Notes under the pieces: model-generated
Seen by the model: only the letters and a program-made list of their open reading frames with translations
Databases searched by the model: none
Told to the model about the DNA's origin: nothing
Position numbers and translations under genes: made by a program
Source: Anderseniella sp.
GTDB taxonomy: Bacteria > Pseudomonadota > Alphaproteobacteria > Rhizobiales > Aestuariivirgaceae
Assembly: GCA_030626025.1 (NCBI GenBank)
Contig: DAOUPT010000001.1
Span: 62,001-126,000 of the forward strand
Length of the DNA: 64,000 nucleotides
Reading direction: 5' to 3'
Part shown: piece after piece, positions 35,251-45,423 of the stretch
Numbering within the stretch: the first letter of the stretch is position 1
Layout of the letters: every line of letters starts with the position of its first letter

Positions 35251-36471
35251 TCATTTAATAGCTTGATTTTTTATTGCCCGCTGCAAACCTTCTTTGCCCA
35301 GCAATTCACCCACAACTTCTTGCGTGTGCTGGCCAAGGGTTGGCGGTGGCCTTTGATAATTGACTGGCGTCTTGCTCAACTTCAACGGGTTGCCAATCAG
35401 ATCCACTGTGCCAGAGGCCGAGATCGGATGGTCCATGGTAATTTTCATCTCGCGGGCAGCAACCTGATCGGTGGCAAAAACTTCTGGCAGAGTATTGACC
35501 GGTCCGGCCGGAATGCCACGGTCATCCATGCCCTGCAGAAACGCATCTTTTTGCCAGCGACTGATTATTTCAGCCAGAATGGGGATAAGAATATCACGAT
35601 TTTCAAGACGGGCGCGGTTGGTGGCAAAACGCTCATCACTGGCCAAATCAGGACGCTTGATCAGCTCACAGAACCGGCCATACTGACCATCATTTCCAGT
35701 GGCAACAATGACATGACCGTCAGCGGCTTCAAAAACCTGATACGGCACGATATTGGCATGCTGATTGCCCTGCCGTTCAGGTGCTTTACCGGTGGTGAGA
35801 TAATTGGTTCCCGCATTCTTCAGCCAGGCCACCTGAGTGTCGACCAACCCTAAATCAATTTGTTGTCCGCCATGGCCCAGATCACGGTACCGCAACGCTG
35901 CCAAAATCGCGGTTGATGCATATAATCCGCACACTACATCAGCGATGCCCACCGCAACTTTCATCGGCTCGCCTTCCGGCTCCCCGGTTAAACTCATAAT
36001 GCCACCATAGCCTTGCGCCATCAAATCATACCCGGCTTTTTGAGCATTCGGCCCGGTCTGGCCAAACCCGGTTATTGAGCAATAAACCAGATCAGGAAAC
36101 TCATCTTTCATGCTGGCATAATCAAGACCATATTTTTTCAGCCCACCGACTTTAAAGTTCTCGATCAGAATATCGCACTCGTGTGCCAGCTCCCTGATCA
36201 GGGCAGCACCCTCAGGCGTGGCCATATCAATAGCAACCGAGCGCTTGTTGCGATTGGCACACAAATAATAGGCACTTTCACGGCTGTCATTGCCATCCCT
36301 GTCCTTGATAAAGGGCGGCCCCCAGCTACGGGTATCATCACCAACACCGGGGCGTTCAATTTTGATAATATCGGCACCCAGATCACCCAATAATTGAGTG
36401 CAGCTTGGTCCGGCAAGTATTCGGGTTAAATCAAGAACCCGCACCCCGTCTAGCGGTCCGGCAGTTGGCAT
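35251..36471 (-). CDS. Family III CoA-transferase (CaiB/BaiF), probable 3-sulfinopropionate CoA-transferase
   Basis: 406 aa. Seen: N-terminal PLDGVRVLDLTRILAGPSCTQ, the NRNKRSVAID segment, the catalytic Asp in VAVGIADVVCGLYAS, and the C-terminal GQHTQEVVGELLG. Family III enzymes move CoA from succinyl-CoA or another acyl-CoA to a carboxylate. In Variovorax and Advenella a homologue activates 3-sulfinopropionate beside the desulfinase gene; the same role is inferred from the next gene. Alternatives such as glutarate or other dicarboxylates cannot be excluded by sequence. Confidence 0.82.
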   Translation of the reverse strand: MPTAGPLDGVRVLDLTRILAGPSCTQLLGDLGADIIKIERPGVGDDTRSWGPPFIKDRDGNDSRESAYYLCANRNKRSVAIDMATPEGAALIRELAHECDILIENFKVGGLKKYGLDYASMKDEFPDLVYCSITGFGQTGPNAQKAGYDLMAQGYGGIMSLTGEPEGEPMKVAVGIADVVCGLYASTAILAALRYRDLGHGGQQIDLGLVDTQVAWLKNAGTNYLTTGKAPERQGNQHANIVPYQVFEAADGHVIVATGNDGQYGRFCELIKRPDLASDERFATNRARLENRDILIPILAEIISRWQKDAFLQGMDDRGIPAGPVNTLPEVFATDQVAAREMKITMDHPISASGTVDLIGNPLKLSKTPVNYQRPPPTLGQHTQEVVGELLGKEGLQRAIKNQAIK

Positions 36472-36603
36472 TTCTATCTCACTTTGTCATTGTCGATTGA
36501 AAATTAGCTAAGGCGAGAGCAGTATAAGCTTAAACAAAACCCAAAAAAAGTGAGAAATTCGCGTAAGTTACTTTGAAATATTTCAAGCAAAAGGGTTTGA
36601 TCT

Positions 36604-37479
36604 CTAAATTTGTGAGGTGCCAACTTGCCGCAAGACATCCGTTAATGCTTCAACCAACAGCGATTGCGGGCTTGCCTGACGTTCAATCATCACCAGTGAG
36701 CGGTGCAATGGCGGATCACCAAAGGGCAGCCATTTAAGGCTGTCAAGCATGGCCGATGCGGTACGGGGCAACGGCACCACTGAAACCCCAAGGCCAAAGC
36801 TGACCATACGGGTTATGGCATCCAGTGAATCAATTTCCATTCCCCGTTTGACGACAATCCCTCTGTCACTGAGATAACGCTCGATCAGCTGACCGGTCCA
36901 GGCATGACGGGAAAACTGAATAAAAGATCCCGCTTCCAGTAGCTCCCGATCAGTTTCACCGGGCACATCGGGCGGTGCAATAACCAGAAACGGCTCGCGT
37001 GTTATCCGGTTGGAAATCAACCCATCAGCCAATCTGACCGGTTCTGCAACAATCGCAGCATCAAGTTCACCGGTTCGCGTTGCAGCGGCCAGTTCAGCCG
37101 ACAAACCACTGGTCACCTTGATATGCAATTTTGGGTGTCGCTCACGCATCATTGCCAAAGCCGGTGGTAAGATTGACGCTACACTGGTCGGCACGGCACC
37201 AAAGGCCAGAATACCTTCAAGGGGAACATCATCGCCATGACGGGTAATATCTTCACACATCTCTAGCACCTTGCGGGCCTTTTCAACCAGCGTGCGACCT
37301 TTGTCGTTGAGCAGCGGTGGACGGTGGCGACGGTCAAAAACCTCGGTGCCAATTTCCTGCTCCAACCCTTTAATCTGAAGACTGACAGCAGATTGCGTCA
37401 AACCAATCGCGTCAGCAGCGGCAGCAAAGGTTCCAAAATCGGAAATTGCCACAAGAGTTTTTAACTGGCGAAATTCCAT
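36604..37479 (-). CDS. LysR-family transcriptional regulator
   Basis: 291 aa. Helix-turn-helix at residues 1-60 (MEFRQLKTLVAISDFGTFAAAA, then GLTQSAVSLQIKGLE), followed by an effector domain with GILAFGAVPTSVASILP. Translation from the ATG at 37479 gives the standard LysR start; six extra codons are possible. It lies in the same direction as, and 132 bp before, the CoA-transferase/desulfinase/ThDP genes, and is their likely regulator. Known 3-sulfinopropionate clusters also carry a LysR gene. Confidence 0.9.
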   Translation of the reverse strand: MEFRQLKTLVAISDFGTFAAAADAIGLTQSAVSLQIKGLEQEIGTEVFDRRHRPPLLNDKGRTLVEKARKVLEMCEDITRHGDDVPLEGILAFGAVPTSVASILPPALAMMRERHPKLHIKVTSGLSAELAAATRTGELDAAIVAEPVRLADGLISNRITREPFLVIAPPDVPGETDRELLEAGSFIQFSRHAWTGQLIERYLSDRGIVVKRGMEIDSLDAITRMVSFGLGVSVVPLPRTASAMLDSLKWLPFGDPPLHRSLVMIERQASPQSLLVEALTDVLRQVGTSQI

Positions 37480-37558
37480 CGATCCTAAAATATCCATATT
37501 GCTTGAGTTCTGCTTACTTTAAACTCTAGCACAGCCTTTTAGATTAGCAACGCAATAT

Positions 37559-38740
37559 CTACAGATGAAAGAAAGGCCGAGATTTAATGCCAAAATAACT
37601 GCCAATAAAACCGGCAACCAGCCAGGCCCAGCCATGAAAACTGCCCGATGCTATGCCTGAAAACAGTGCACCGATGTTACAACCGGCAGCAAGCCGGGCC
37701 CCGTAACCCATCAGCAGACCGCCAATTACCGCCGCCAGAACAGATCGCACTGGTAATCGGGCAAAGGTCCCAAATCGCCCGGCCAGACCAGCAGCAAGGG
37801 CAGCACCAAACAGGATGCCAAAATTCATTGCCGAAGTATCTTCAGCAAACAGACTGCCTTTGAGAGCCCGTGAAGGATATCCCCAGGTCCAAAACTCTGT
37901 CTGGCTCAAATCCACACCAACCGCACCGAGCGCCTTTGTCCCCCACAATGCGTAACCAAATGATATCGACCACAAATGCCCGGTAAGCGCCAGTACGCCA
38001 AAATTACCAAGTGCCAGTGCCAATCCGCCCCAAAGTAATGGCCAGGGTCCACGGGTAAACCGCCTGATCAGACTTTCATGTTGGTGACCGGGATAATCGC
38101 CATGTTGCAAAATCCCGTGTTTTTTCCGTTCAATCACAATGGTGACCCAGGCGATAAACGCCAAAAGACTCAATGTAATAATCAGGGCACCGGCAAGGCC
38201 AAATGCCTGTAGCAAAGTCCCGCTTGGCAACCGCCATGTTGTAAACCACCAGGGCAAGTGAGCACTGCCAATCACCGACCCGGCCAGAAAAAAGATCAGG
38301 GTAATCACCATCCGTGTCGAGCCGCCGCCAACCGCATACAGCGTACCCGATGCGCATCCCCCGCCCAGTTGCATGCCATAGCCAAAAACAAAAGCCCCAA
38401 GCAACATGGCAATACCAACCGGTGCGACAGAGGGACTAACACCATGGCCTGCAATCTCGCCAGCATTGAGGATTGGTAGAATCAGCACAACGGCGATGGC
38501 AAAGGTGAACAACTGGGCCCGCATTCCGGCACCGCGGCCTTCATTAACCAGAATTCGCCAGCCAAAGGTAAAACCAAATCCGGCATGATAAAGAGAAATG
38601 CCCATGGCGCCGCCAAGCAGATAAAGTAAGGGTTTGCCATTTGGAACCAGATTGCCGATATAAAGCGCGCCACCGAAAAGGATCAGTGACGCAACTGCTA
38701 CCACCAGCCAATTAACGCGCGGCGCAGAATTGGCCAGCAT
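37559..38740 (-). CDS. YeeE/YedE family membrane transporter
   Basis: 393 aa with about ten hydrophobic segments and the two conserved Cys motifs GGGCASGTLYA and AAGCNIGALFSG, one in each half, plus HAGFGFTFGWR. Members include TsuA, which takes up thiosulfate; others are linked to sulfur or selenium traffic. Placed just upstream of a LysR gene and a putative sulfite-releasing pathway, so export of sulfite or uptake of a sulfur compound is inferred. Confidence 0.88.
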   Translation of the reverse strand: MLANSAPRVNWLVVAVASLILFGGALYIGNLVPNGKPLLYLLGGAMGISLYHAGFGFTFGWRILVNEGRGAGMRAQLFTFAIAVVLILPILNAGEIAGHGVSPSVAPVGIAMLLGAFVFGYGMQLGGGCASGTLYAVGGGSTRMVITLIFFLAGSVIGSAHLPWWFTTWRLPSGTLLQAFGLAGALIITLSLLAFIAWVTIVIERKKHGILQHGDYPGHQHESLIRRFTRGPWPLLWGGLALALGNFGVLALTGHLWSISFGYALWGTKALGAVGVDLSQTEFWTWGYPSRALKGSLFAEDTSAMNFGILFGAALAAGLAGRFGTFARLPVRSVLAAVIGGLLMGYGARLAAGCNIGALFSGIASGSFHGWAWLVAGFIGSYFGIKSRPFFHL

Positions 38741-38805
38741 AAAAATACCCTTAAATTGTCGTCTGTCACTGGTTTGTGCGACATAAGGATTTACTTTGCA
38801 AGGTG

Positions 38806-40338
38806 CTATGCCACTGGAACACTGTCTTGTGATGGCGAACCGGACAAAGCGCTTTCCTGTTCACGCAGGGTTGTTTTAAGCACCTTGCCATAATTGTTTT
38901 TCGGTAACTCTGAGACAAAACGATAAATTTTGGGGCGTTTAAAGCGGGCGATATTCTCAAGACAATGAGCATCAAGTGTCTCACTGTCTGTGTCACCAAC
39001 CACATAGGCAACGACAATTTCACCCCAGTCAGAATCAGCCCGGGCAATAACAGAGACTTCTTCGACACCGTGAGCTGTCAACAAAACTTCTTCGATTTCA
39101 CGCGGATAAATATTACTGCCCCCGGAAATAATGAGGTCTTTCGACCGGTCGGTAAGGGTTAAAAACCCGTCTTTATCAAAATGACCAATGTCGCCTGTAT
39201 GCAACCAGCCGTCTTTTAGCGTCGCAAGACTGGCCTTTTCATCACGCCAATAACCTGACATCACAGCATCCCCCCGGCAGATGATCTCTCCCACCTCGCC
39301 AACCGCCAGACTGTTTCCATCAGCATCGACAGTGCGTACATTCATACAGCTATCAGGAACACCAACTGTTCCCAAACGATAGCGCCAGTCGGGGTGTTGT
39401 CGGTCGCCAATCATCGCGCGCGGCAGATGGGTAATGGTCATCGGGCTTTCACCCTGGCCGTAAAGCTGTGCCAGTTTCGGTCCAAACCGGTCCAGCGCAT
39501 CAATGCAATCAGTGACATACATCGGTGCACCACCATAGACGATGAGTTTAAGATTATCTGTATCAACATCCTTATCAAATAACGTCAGACGCCGCACCAT
39601 GGTCGGGGCGGCAAACATCGAAAGATTTGGCCAATGTTGCAAATCGGAAAATATTTCAAGCGGATCAAAACGCCCGCTTTCAGGAATAACATTACAGGCC
39701 ATGGCGCAAACATGAGGCAACATCCATAACCCGGCCCCATGACTGAGCGGTGCCGGATGATAAATTGTATCGCCAGGCCGGACCCGATCAAAATCAGCAA
39801 AGTAATTAAGCGTCATCGTCATCAGGTTTCGATGACTCAACATGGCTCCCTTTGGGTTACCGGTGGTTCCCGATGTAAAGAAAATCCATGCCAGCTCATC
39901 GGGCCGCACCTCGCAAACCACTTGAGGGTCGAACCGGACCAGTTCCTCATAGTCAGGATCAGTACAGCAAAACACAGGTTTTGTGGTAACCTGACTGATT
40001 ATCGAGGTTAGTTCCGGCGTGGTGATGCACAGGCTGATATCGGCTTTATCCAGAATATACTGAAATTCTTTATGATGCAGTTTGGCGTTTACCGGCACAG
40101 CCACCAGCCCGGCATGCCAGATAGCAAAAAGCACCTCAATATAATGAGGAACATTATACATAACCACGCCAACCCGGTCACCGCGCCTAAGGCCAAATTT
40201 ACGTGTCAGGCCCGCTGCAAGGCCTGCAGTACGACGCGATAATGTGCGATAATCATGAACAACAGACCGGCCCAAACCCACAGCAGGTGCGCCGGGAACA
40301 ACACGTCCGGCCCGTGCAACCCAGTGAGCAATATTCAT
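38806..40338 (-). CDS. AMP-forming acyl-CoA synthetase
   Basis: 510 aa. Seen: phosphate loop FFTSGTTGNPKGA (about residue 150), LYGQGESPMTITH, HTGDIGHFDKDGFLTLTDRSKD, GGSNIYPREIEE and the catalytic Lys in NNYGKVLKT. The substrate-binding N-terminal half resembles fatty acid or aryl-acid ligases without a clear match. It lies 65 nt before the YeeE/YedE gene on the same strand, so it may belong to the sulfinate cluster and activate a related acid. Confidence 0.85.
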   Translation of the reverse strand: MNIAHWVARAGRVVPGAPAVGLGRSVVHDYRTLSRRTAGLAAGLTRKFGLRRGDRVGVVMYNVPHYIEVLFAIWHAGLVAVPVNAKLHHKEFQYILDKADISLCITTPELTSIISQVTTKPVFCCTDPDYEELVRFDPQVVCEVRPDELAWIFFTSGTTGNPKGAMLSHRNLMTMTLNYFADFDRVRPGDTIYHPAPLSHGAGLWMLPHVCAMACNVIPESGRFDPLEIFSDLQHWPNLSMFAAPTMVRRLTLFDKDVDTDNLKLIVYGGAPMYVTDCIDALDRFGPKLAQLYGQGESPMTITHLPRAMIGDRQHPDWRYRLGTVGVPDSCMNVRTVDADGNSLAVGEVGEIICRGDAVMSGYWRDEKASLATLKDGWLHTGDIGHFDKDGFLTLTDRSKDLIISGGSNIYPREIEEVLLTAHGVEEVSVIARADSDWGEIVVAYVVGDTDSETLDAHCLENIARFKRPKIYRFVSELPKNNYGKVLKTTLREQESALSGSPSQDSVPVA

Positions 40339-40355
40339 CTGTTATCTCTCCAAAA

Positions 40356-40805
40356 CTAGCGACACACCCTTACCTGCTGGCCAATCACGTCCCGTCGGCT
40401 CAATCCCAAACGATCAGCAACATTGTATATCATGGCTTCTTCAAGAGTATGGAGTTCATTGTCGCTAAGGGCAATGTCCCATAAATCCCGGACGAAACTT
40501 ATCAGTTTCTTTTCACTGTAGTACGACTTGATCTCATCCACCATCACATCAACTGTTGCCAGCCGATTCCGGTTTAATTCAGTCAAATCCATAAACTCCC
40601 GCACCACGCCCTGGCTTACACCAAACCGACGCGATATCAATTTGGCCAACCGGTCCGTTTCACAATCAAGCACTTTGCCATCAGCAGGAATTAAATGAGA
40701 CAGCAAAAGGCAAACAGCCATTTTGCCCTCTATATCTTCACACTGTTTCAGGTCGGGATTGTGCTTAATCAGCTTATCAACAGTTTTTTTGAGAACGATC
40801 AACAC
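40356..40805 (-). CDS. TerB-like / tellurite-resistance-domain protein
   Basis: 149 aa, all-helical. Seen: CLLLSHLIPADGKVLDCETDRLAKLI and DLWDIALSDNELHTLEEAMIYNVADRLGL, the paired acidic-helix pattern of TerB/YebE domains, including the DGK and DNELHTLEE metal-site-like segments. The start is a GTG (40805) or TTG one codon later, directly after an in-frame stop and with no strong ribosome site. Ends 17 nt before the acyl-CoA synthetase start. Function unknown. Confidence 0.7.
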   Translation of the reverse strand: MLIVLKKTVDKLIKHNPDLKQCEDIEGKMAVCLLLSHLIPADGKVLDCETDRLAKLISRRFGVSQGVVREFMDLTELNRNRLATVDVMVDEIKSYYSEKKLISFVRDLWDIALSDNELHTLEEAMIYNVADRLGLSRRDVIGQQVRVCR

Positions 40806-40945
40806 TTAACACCAATCCAGAGTTGTATTTGAATATCTCCATAGTTGAACATTTAAATACATACAATTAAATTTTTCTATCCACGCAGCACCGAAAATGG
40901 CATAAGTTGCACACCAAATTATTAGTGATCTTTCAGGAGAATAAA

Positions 40946-42169
40946 ATGAGCTATTCAGCCGTGGAAAACCGGCGATCGTCTCATGGCGTTAAAGTTGGCA
41001 ACATCACTGTCGGTGGTGGTGCACCAATTGTTGTGCAATCAATGACCAACACAGATACCGCCGATGCAACAGCAACAGCAAAGCAGGTTGCCCAGCTTGC
41101 CCGGGCCGGTTCAGAACTGGTCCGCATTACCGTTGATCGCAAAGAAGCTGCTGCAGCGGTTCCAGCCATTCGCGAAAAACTGGATGCTGAGGGTATTGAT
41201 GTCCCGCTGGTGGGAGACTTCCATTACATCGGCCACACACTACTGCGCGATTATCCTGAATGTGCACAAGCGCTGGCCAAATATCGCATCAATCCGGGCA
41301 ATGTCGGTTTCAAGGCCAAACAGGACCGCAATTATTCGATGATGATTGAAAAAGCCATCGAATATGACAAGCCGATCCGCATTGGCGTTAATTGGGGTTC
41401 TCTTGATCAATCGATGATCAAGCGGTTGATGGATGAAAACGCCCAAAGCAATCAACCACTCGATGCCCGCCTGATCATGCATGAAGCCATGGTGCAATCA
41501 GGCATCAGCTCGGCTGAACGGGCAATGGAAATTGGTCTCGGCAAAGAAAAAATCATCATTTCAGCCAAGGTTTCAGAGGTTCAGGACCTTATCGCCTGTT
41601 ATCGCATGTTGGCTGAACGCTGCGATTTTGCCCTCCATCTTGGCCTCACCGAAGCTGGCATGGGATCAAAGGGTATCGTTGCCTCAACTGCTGGATTATC
41701 TGTTCTGCTACAAGAAGGTATCGGTGATACAATCCGCATTTCCCTGACCCCGAAACCGGGCGGTGACCGGTCTAGGGAAGTGATCGTTGCCCAGGAAATT
41801 TTGCAAACCATGGGCCTGCGGGCCTTTAAACCAATGGTCATTGCCTGTCCCGGCTGTGGGCGCACCACCTCAACAGTATTTCAGGAACTGGGTCAGGATA
41901 TCGAGGAATTTATTCTCGAACGCACCCCACATTGGCGCGAAAAATATGACGGATTCCAGAACCTGCAACTTGCCGTAATGGGCTGTATTGTCAACGGTCC
42001 TGGCGAATCAAAGCACGCCGATATCGGCATATCCCTGCCCGGCACCGGCGAAGTTCCCGCCGCACCGATTTTCATCGACGGGAAAAAGGTTACAACCCTG
42101 CGCGGAAAAGACATCTCGGCCCAGTTTAAAACAATCGTAGAAGAGTATATCGTCAATCGCTGGGGTTAG
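40946..42169 (+). CDS. ispG: 4-hydroxy-3-methylbut-2-enyl diphosphate synthase (flavodoxin)
   Basis: 407 aa [4Fe-4S] enzyme of the MEP isoprenoid pathway. Seen: [15 protein letters not shown] in the TIM barrel, the N-terminal GDFHYIGH, and the C-terminal cluster ligands in CPGCGRTT and [15 protein letters not shown] precedes the ATG at 40946. The 13 codons upstream in the same frame are not needed. Monocistronic here, followed by RNA hairpins. Confidence 0.96.
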   Translation: MSYSAVENRRSSHGVKVGNITVGGGAPIVVQSMTNTDTADATATAKQVAQLARAGSELVRITVDRKEAAAAVPAIREKLDAEGIDVPLVGDFHYIGHTLLRDYPECAQALAKYRINPGNVGFKAKQDRNYSMMIEKAIEYDKPIRIGVNWGSLDQSMIKRLMDENAQSNQPLDARLIMHEAMVQSGISSAERAMEIGLGKEKIIISAKVSEVQDLIACYRMLAERCDFALHLGLTEAGMGSKGIVASTAGLSVLLQEGIGDTIRISLTPKPGGDRSREVIVAQEILQTMGLRAFKPMVIACPGCGRTTSTVFQELGQDIEEFILERTPHWREKYDGFQNLQLAVMGCIVNGPGESKHADIGISLPGTGEVPAAPIFIDGKKVTTLRGKDISAQFKTIVEEYIVNRWG

Positions 42170-42170
42170 G

Positions 42171-42266
42171 GGGCTGTTACAACATAATCACGACTTCTAT
42201 GATTTGCAGGGGAAGGGGACAAATGAAGTAACAGCCCGACCCGATCCCTTAATGACCGGGGATCGG
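42171..42266 (+). other. Paired stems after ispG
   Basis: GGGCTGTTAC (42171-42180) pairs with GTAACAGCCC (42228-42237) around a 47-nt loop, followed at once by CCGATCCC (42241-42248) / GGGATCGG (42259-42266). There is no T-run, so it is not a standard terminator. It may stabilise or end the ispG and convergent transcripts. Confidence 0.45.
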
Positions 42267-42283
42267 TGGATTCAGAATGTTCG

Positions 42284-42565
42284 TCAATATACCGGCGCGC
42301 GATAAGTTGCGTGCCAACCGTAATCTTTCAGGCAACGATTATATTTTGCCCATGCTGCATTGGCCCGGTTGCCATATTTTCGCACACCAGGATTTGCCCG
42401 GGCTTTGCGCCCGGCAAAATTGGCTTGATTTTTGTAATAGTTGCAATAGTCAATCGCAAAGTCCCCGGAATCACCCCGGTCTCCGCGAGCACCACGCGAC
42501 AACGCTGGTTCAGTAAACAGAACTGCGGTGCTAGCTATCACCAGCGTCATTGTAAACAACTTCAT
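42284..42565 (-). CDS. Small exported protein of unknown function
   Basis: 93 aa with a clear signal peptide (MKLFTMTLVIASTAVLFTEPALS), leaving a basic, aromatic, Asn-rich mature chain of about 70 residues with two Cys (YCNYYKNQ and YNRCLKDYGW), probably disulfide-bonded. GGAG lies 10 nt before the ATG. Not recognised. Similar small YxxxY/CxxYY secreted proteins occur in Hyphomicrobiales, but that is only an impression. Convergent with ispG. Confidence 0.7.
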   Translation of the reverse strand: MKLFTMTLVIASTAVLFTEPALSRGARGDRGDSGDFAIDYCNYYKNQANFAGRKARANPGVRKYGNRANAAWAKYNRCLKDYGWHATYRAPVY

Positions 42566-42699
42566 GATGGATTACTCCTTATAGCAAAAGCCACCTCTCT
42601 GCCTTTTGTCTGAGTAATCGTGAATTTGTTTATGAATTTAGTGCAAATAACACGCGTTCAATTTTTAAATATATAAACGTGAAGCGTACCGATATGTGA

Positions 42700-45423
42700 T
42701 CAGCTCAAGGCCCCATGGCAATGTTTGAATTTTTTGCCTGAACCGCAGGGACAACGTTCATTACGGCCAACTTTGCCCCATGTTTCAGGGTTCTCTGCAT
42801 CGCGCTCACCCACAAGGGCTGGATCAAGTGGATCACCGAAAGCCAGCGGTGCCATTTCATCCATACCGGTAAGAGGATCGATATGCGAACCGTGCATTTC
42901 CGGCAGATCACCTTCACGGGGAAGCATATCTTCCCCCATCATATTTTCATCAATTTCCACCCGCATCAGCTGACCAATCGTATTGTCACGCAATTTATCG
43001 AGCATCTGCTGGAACAGGGTAAAACCTTCGCTCTTGTATTCATTAAGCGGATCGCGCTGGGCATAGCCGCGCAGGCCAACCGCCTGACGCAAATGCTCAA
43101 GGGTGACAAGGTGTTCGCGCCACAATTCATCAAGGGTGCGCAACAGGACTTCTTTTTCGATCATCTCCATCAGTTCAGCGCCGTACTTCTCGCGCTTTTC
43201 TTTATAAAGGGTATCGGCAGCTTCACCCAGACGCTGGCGAATTTCTTCATCCGCAATGCCTTCTTCCTTGGCCCATTCATCAATAGGAAAATCAATCGCA
43301 ACAGTTTCACGCAGCCGCTCGGCCAATCCTTCAACATCCCATTGCTCGGCATAGGCCTTTTCAGGAATGTGAACAGCGACCAGATCATCAAGCACCTGAT
43401 TGCGCATGTCATCAATGGTTTCGGCAATCTCTTCGCCATCCATAATTTCAATACGCTGTTCAAAAATAACTTTGCGCTGATCATTCATCACATCGTCAAA
43501 TTTCAGAATATGCTTGCGGGCATCAAAGTTGCGGGCTTCGACTTTTTGCTGGGCCTTCTCCAGCGCCTTGTTGATCCACGGATGAACAATTGCCTCGCCT
43601 TCTTCAAGGCCAAGTTTCTGCAACATGTTATCCATCCGCTCAGAACCAAAAATCCGCATGAGGTCATCATCAAGTGACAGATAGAACTTGGAATGTCCCG
43701 GATCACCCTGACGACCCGAGCGACCACGCAACTGATTATCAATCCGTCGGCTTTCATGGCGCTCTGTTCCGATAACATAAAGGCCGCCCGCTGCGATCGC
43801 CTGTCCTTTAAGCGTTGCAATTTCCTGTGCAATCTTGTCCTTGGCTGAATTCAATTCATCGCCTTCAAGGTCGGCATCAATTTCATTCTTGACCCGCATA
43901 TCAAAATTGCCGCCCAGTTGAATATCCGTACCGCGCCCAGCCATATTGGTCGCAATGGTCACCGCACCCGGTGCCCCGGCCTGAGCAATAATCTCGGCCT
44001 CTTGCTCATGAAACCGCGCATTAAGTACATTGTGCTTGATTTTCATTTGCGCCATCAACGCAGCAAGGTTTTCAGATTTCTCAATCGAGGTCGTACCAAC
44101 CAGAACCGGCTGACCGCGTTTTTGACAATCGGTCACCTGTTCGATAATTGAAGCATATTTTTCAGCCTCAGTCCGGTAGACCTCATCATCAGAATCAACC
44201 CGCAAAACATCAACATTGGTTGGGATATCAACCACATCAAGCTTGTAGATATCCATAAATTCTTCCGCTTCGGTCATCGCCGTACCGGTCATGCCAGCAA
44301 GTTTTTCATACAAGCGGAAATAGTTCTGGAACGTAACTGAAGCAAGGGTCTGGTTTTCCGGCTGAATGGCAACTTTTTCCTTGGCTTCAAGAGCCTGATG
44401 CAGGCCATCTGAATAACGCCGTCCCTGCATCATACGACCGGTGAATTCATCAATAATCACAACTTCATTGTCTTTGACAATATAGTCCTTGTCCGCATGA
44501 AACACTTTATGGGCCTTGAGGGCCTGGTTGATATGATGAACCATGGTGACATTTTCAGATTCATAAAGATCACCTTCCATCAAACCGGCTTCAGTCAGCA
44601 TCTTTTCAACGTGTTCATTACCCTCTTCAGTAAGGGAAACATTGCGATCTTTTTCATCAAGCTCATAATCGCTTTCATCCAACTTGGGAATAAAGCTGTC
44701 TATAGTTGTGTAAAGATCAGTTTTGTCCTCAAGCGCCCCGGAAATAATCAGCGGAGTGCGAGCCTCGTCAACCAGAATTGAATCGACCTCGTCAACAATT
44801 GCAAAATGATGGCCACGCTGAACCATTTCTTCGAGATGGTATTTCATGTTATCGCGCAGATAATCAAACCCATACTCATTATTGGTGCCATAGGTGATAT
44901 CACAGGCATAGGCTTCACGGCGCTGTTCATCGTCCATCTCATTGGTAATGCAACCAACGGTCATGCCCAGAAATACATAAACCTTGCTCATCCATTCCGC
45001 ATCGCGCGCCGCCAGATAGTCATTGACGGTGACCAGATGAACACCCTCACCACCCAGAGCGTTTAAATAGCCGGCCAGCGTCGACACCAGTGTCTTGCCC
45101 TCACCAGTTTTCATTTCCGAAATATTGCCACCGTGCAACACCATACCGCCGATCAACTGAACATCAAAATGGCGCATGCCCAGCGACCGCTTTGCCGCCT
45201 CGCGCACCACAGCAAATGCTGGCACCAGCAGATATTCAAGATCGCTACCGTTTTCCAGCATGTCGCGAAATTCCTGGGTCTTGCCTTTCAACTGTTCATC
45301 GGACAATTGCTCGATCTCGCTTTCAAGCGCATTGATCGCATTAACATTTTTGCGATAAACTTTAACCGCGCGATCATTGGAGGAGCCGAAAAGTTTTGCG
45401 GCAATAGTATTTAGTCCGAGCAT
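42700..45423 (-). CDS. secA: Preprotein translocase ATPase SecA
   Basis: 907 aa motor that pushes unfolded preproteins through SecYEG. Seen: Walker [12 protein letters not shown], the DEAD-like [16 protein letters not shown], the helicase half with [12 protein letters not shown] and [10 protein letters not shown], and the C-terminal zinc site [23 protein letters not shown] precedes the start. Divergent from a parvulin gene, as usual in Hyphomicrobiales. Confidence 0.97.
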   Translation of the reverse strand: MLGLNTIAAKLFGSSNDRAVKVYRKNVNAINALESEIEQLSDEQLKGKTQEFRDMLENGSDLEYLLVPAFAVVREAAKRSLGMRHFDVQLIGGMVLHGGNISEMKTGEGKTLVSTLAGYLNALGGEGVHLVTVNDYLAARDAEWMSKVYVFLGMTVGCITNEMDDEQRREAYACDITYGTNNEYGFDYLRDNMKYHLEEMVQRGHHFAIVDEVDSILVDEARTPLIISGALEDKTDLYTTIDSFIPKLDESDYELDEKDRNVSLTEEGNEHVEKMLTEAGLMEGDLYESENVTMVHHINQALKAHKVFHADKDYIVKDNEVVIIDEFTGRMMQGRRYSDGLHQALEAKEKVAIQPENQTLASVTFQNYFRLYEKLAGMTGTAMTEAEEFMDIYKLDVVDIPTNVDVLRVDSDDEVYRTEAEKYASIIEQVTDCQKRGQPVLVGTTSIEKSENLAALMAQMKIKHNVLNARFHEQEAEIIAQAGAPGAVTIATNMAGRGTDIQLGGNFDMRVKNEIDADLEGDELNSAKDKIAQEIATLKGQAIAAGGLYVIGTERHESRRIDNQLRGRSGRQGDPGHSKFYLSLDDDLMRIFGSERMDNMLQKLGLEEGEAIVHPWINKALEKAQQKVEARNFDARKHILKFDDVMNDQRKVIFEQRIEIMDGEEIAETIDDMRNQVLDDLVAVHIPEKAYAEQWDVEGLAERLRETVAIDFPIDEWAKEEGIADEEIRQRLGEAADTLYKEKREKYGAELMEMIEKEVLLRTLDELWREHLVTLEHLRQAVGLRGYAQRDPLNEYKSEGFTLFQQMLDKLRDNTIGQLMRVEIDENMMGEDMLPREGDLPEMHGSHIDPLTGMDEMAPLAFGDPLDPALVGERDAENPETWGKVGRNERCPCGSGKKFKHCHGALS

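Noticed and set aside
42883-43677. 264-codon plus-strand frame under secA
   Set aside because: Antisense shadow of SecA; hydrophobic composition follows from reverse reading.
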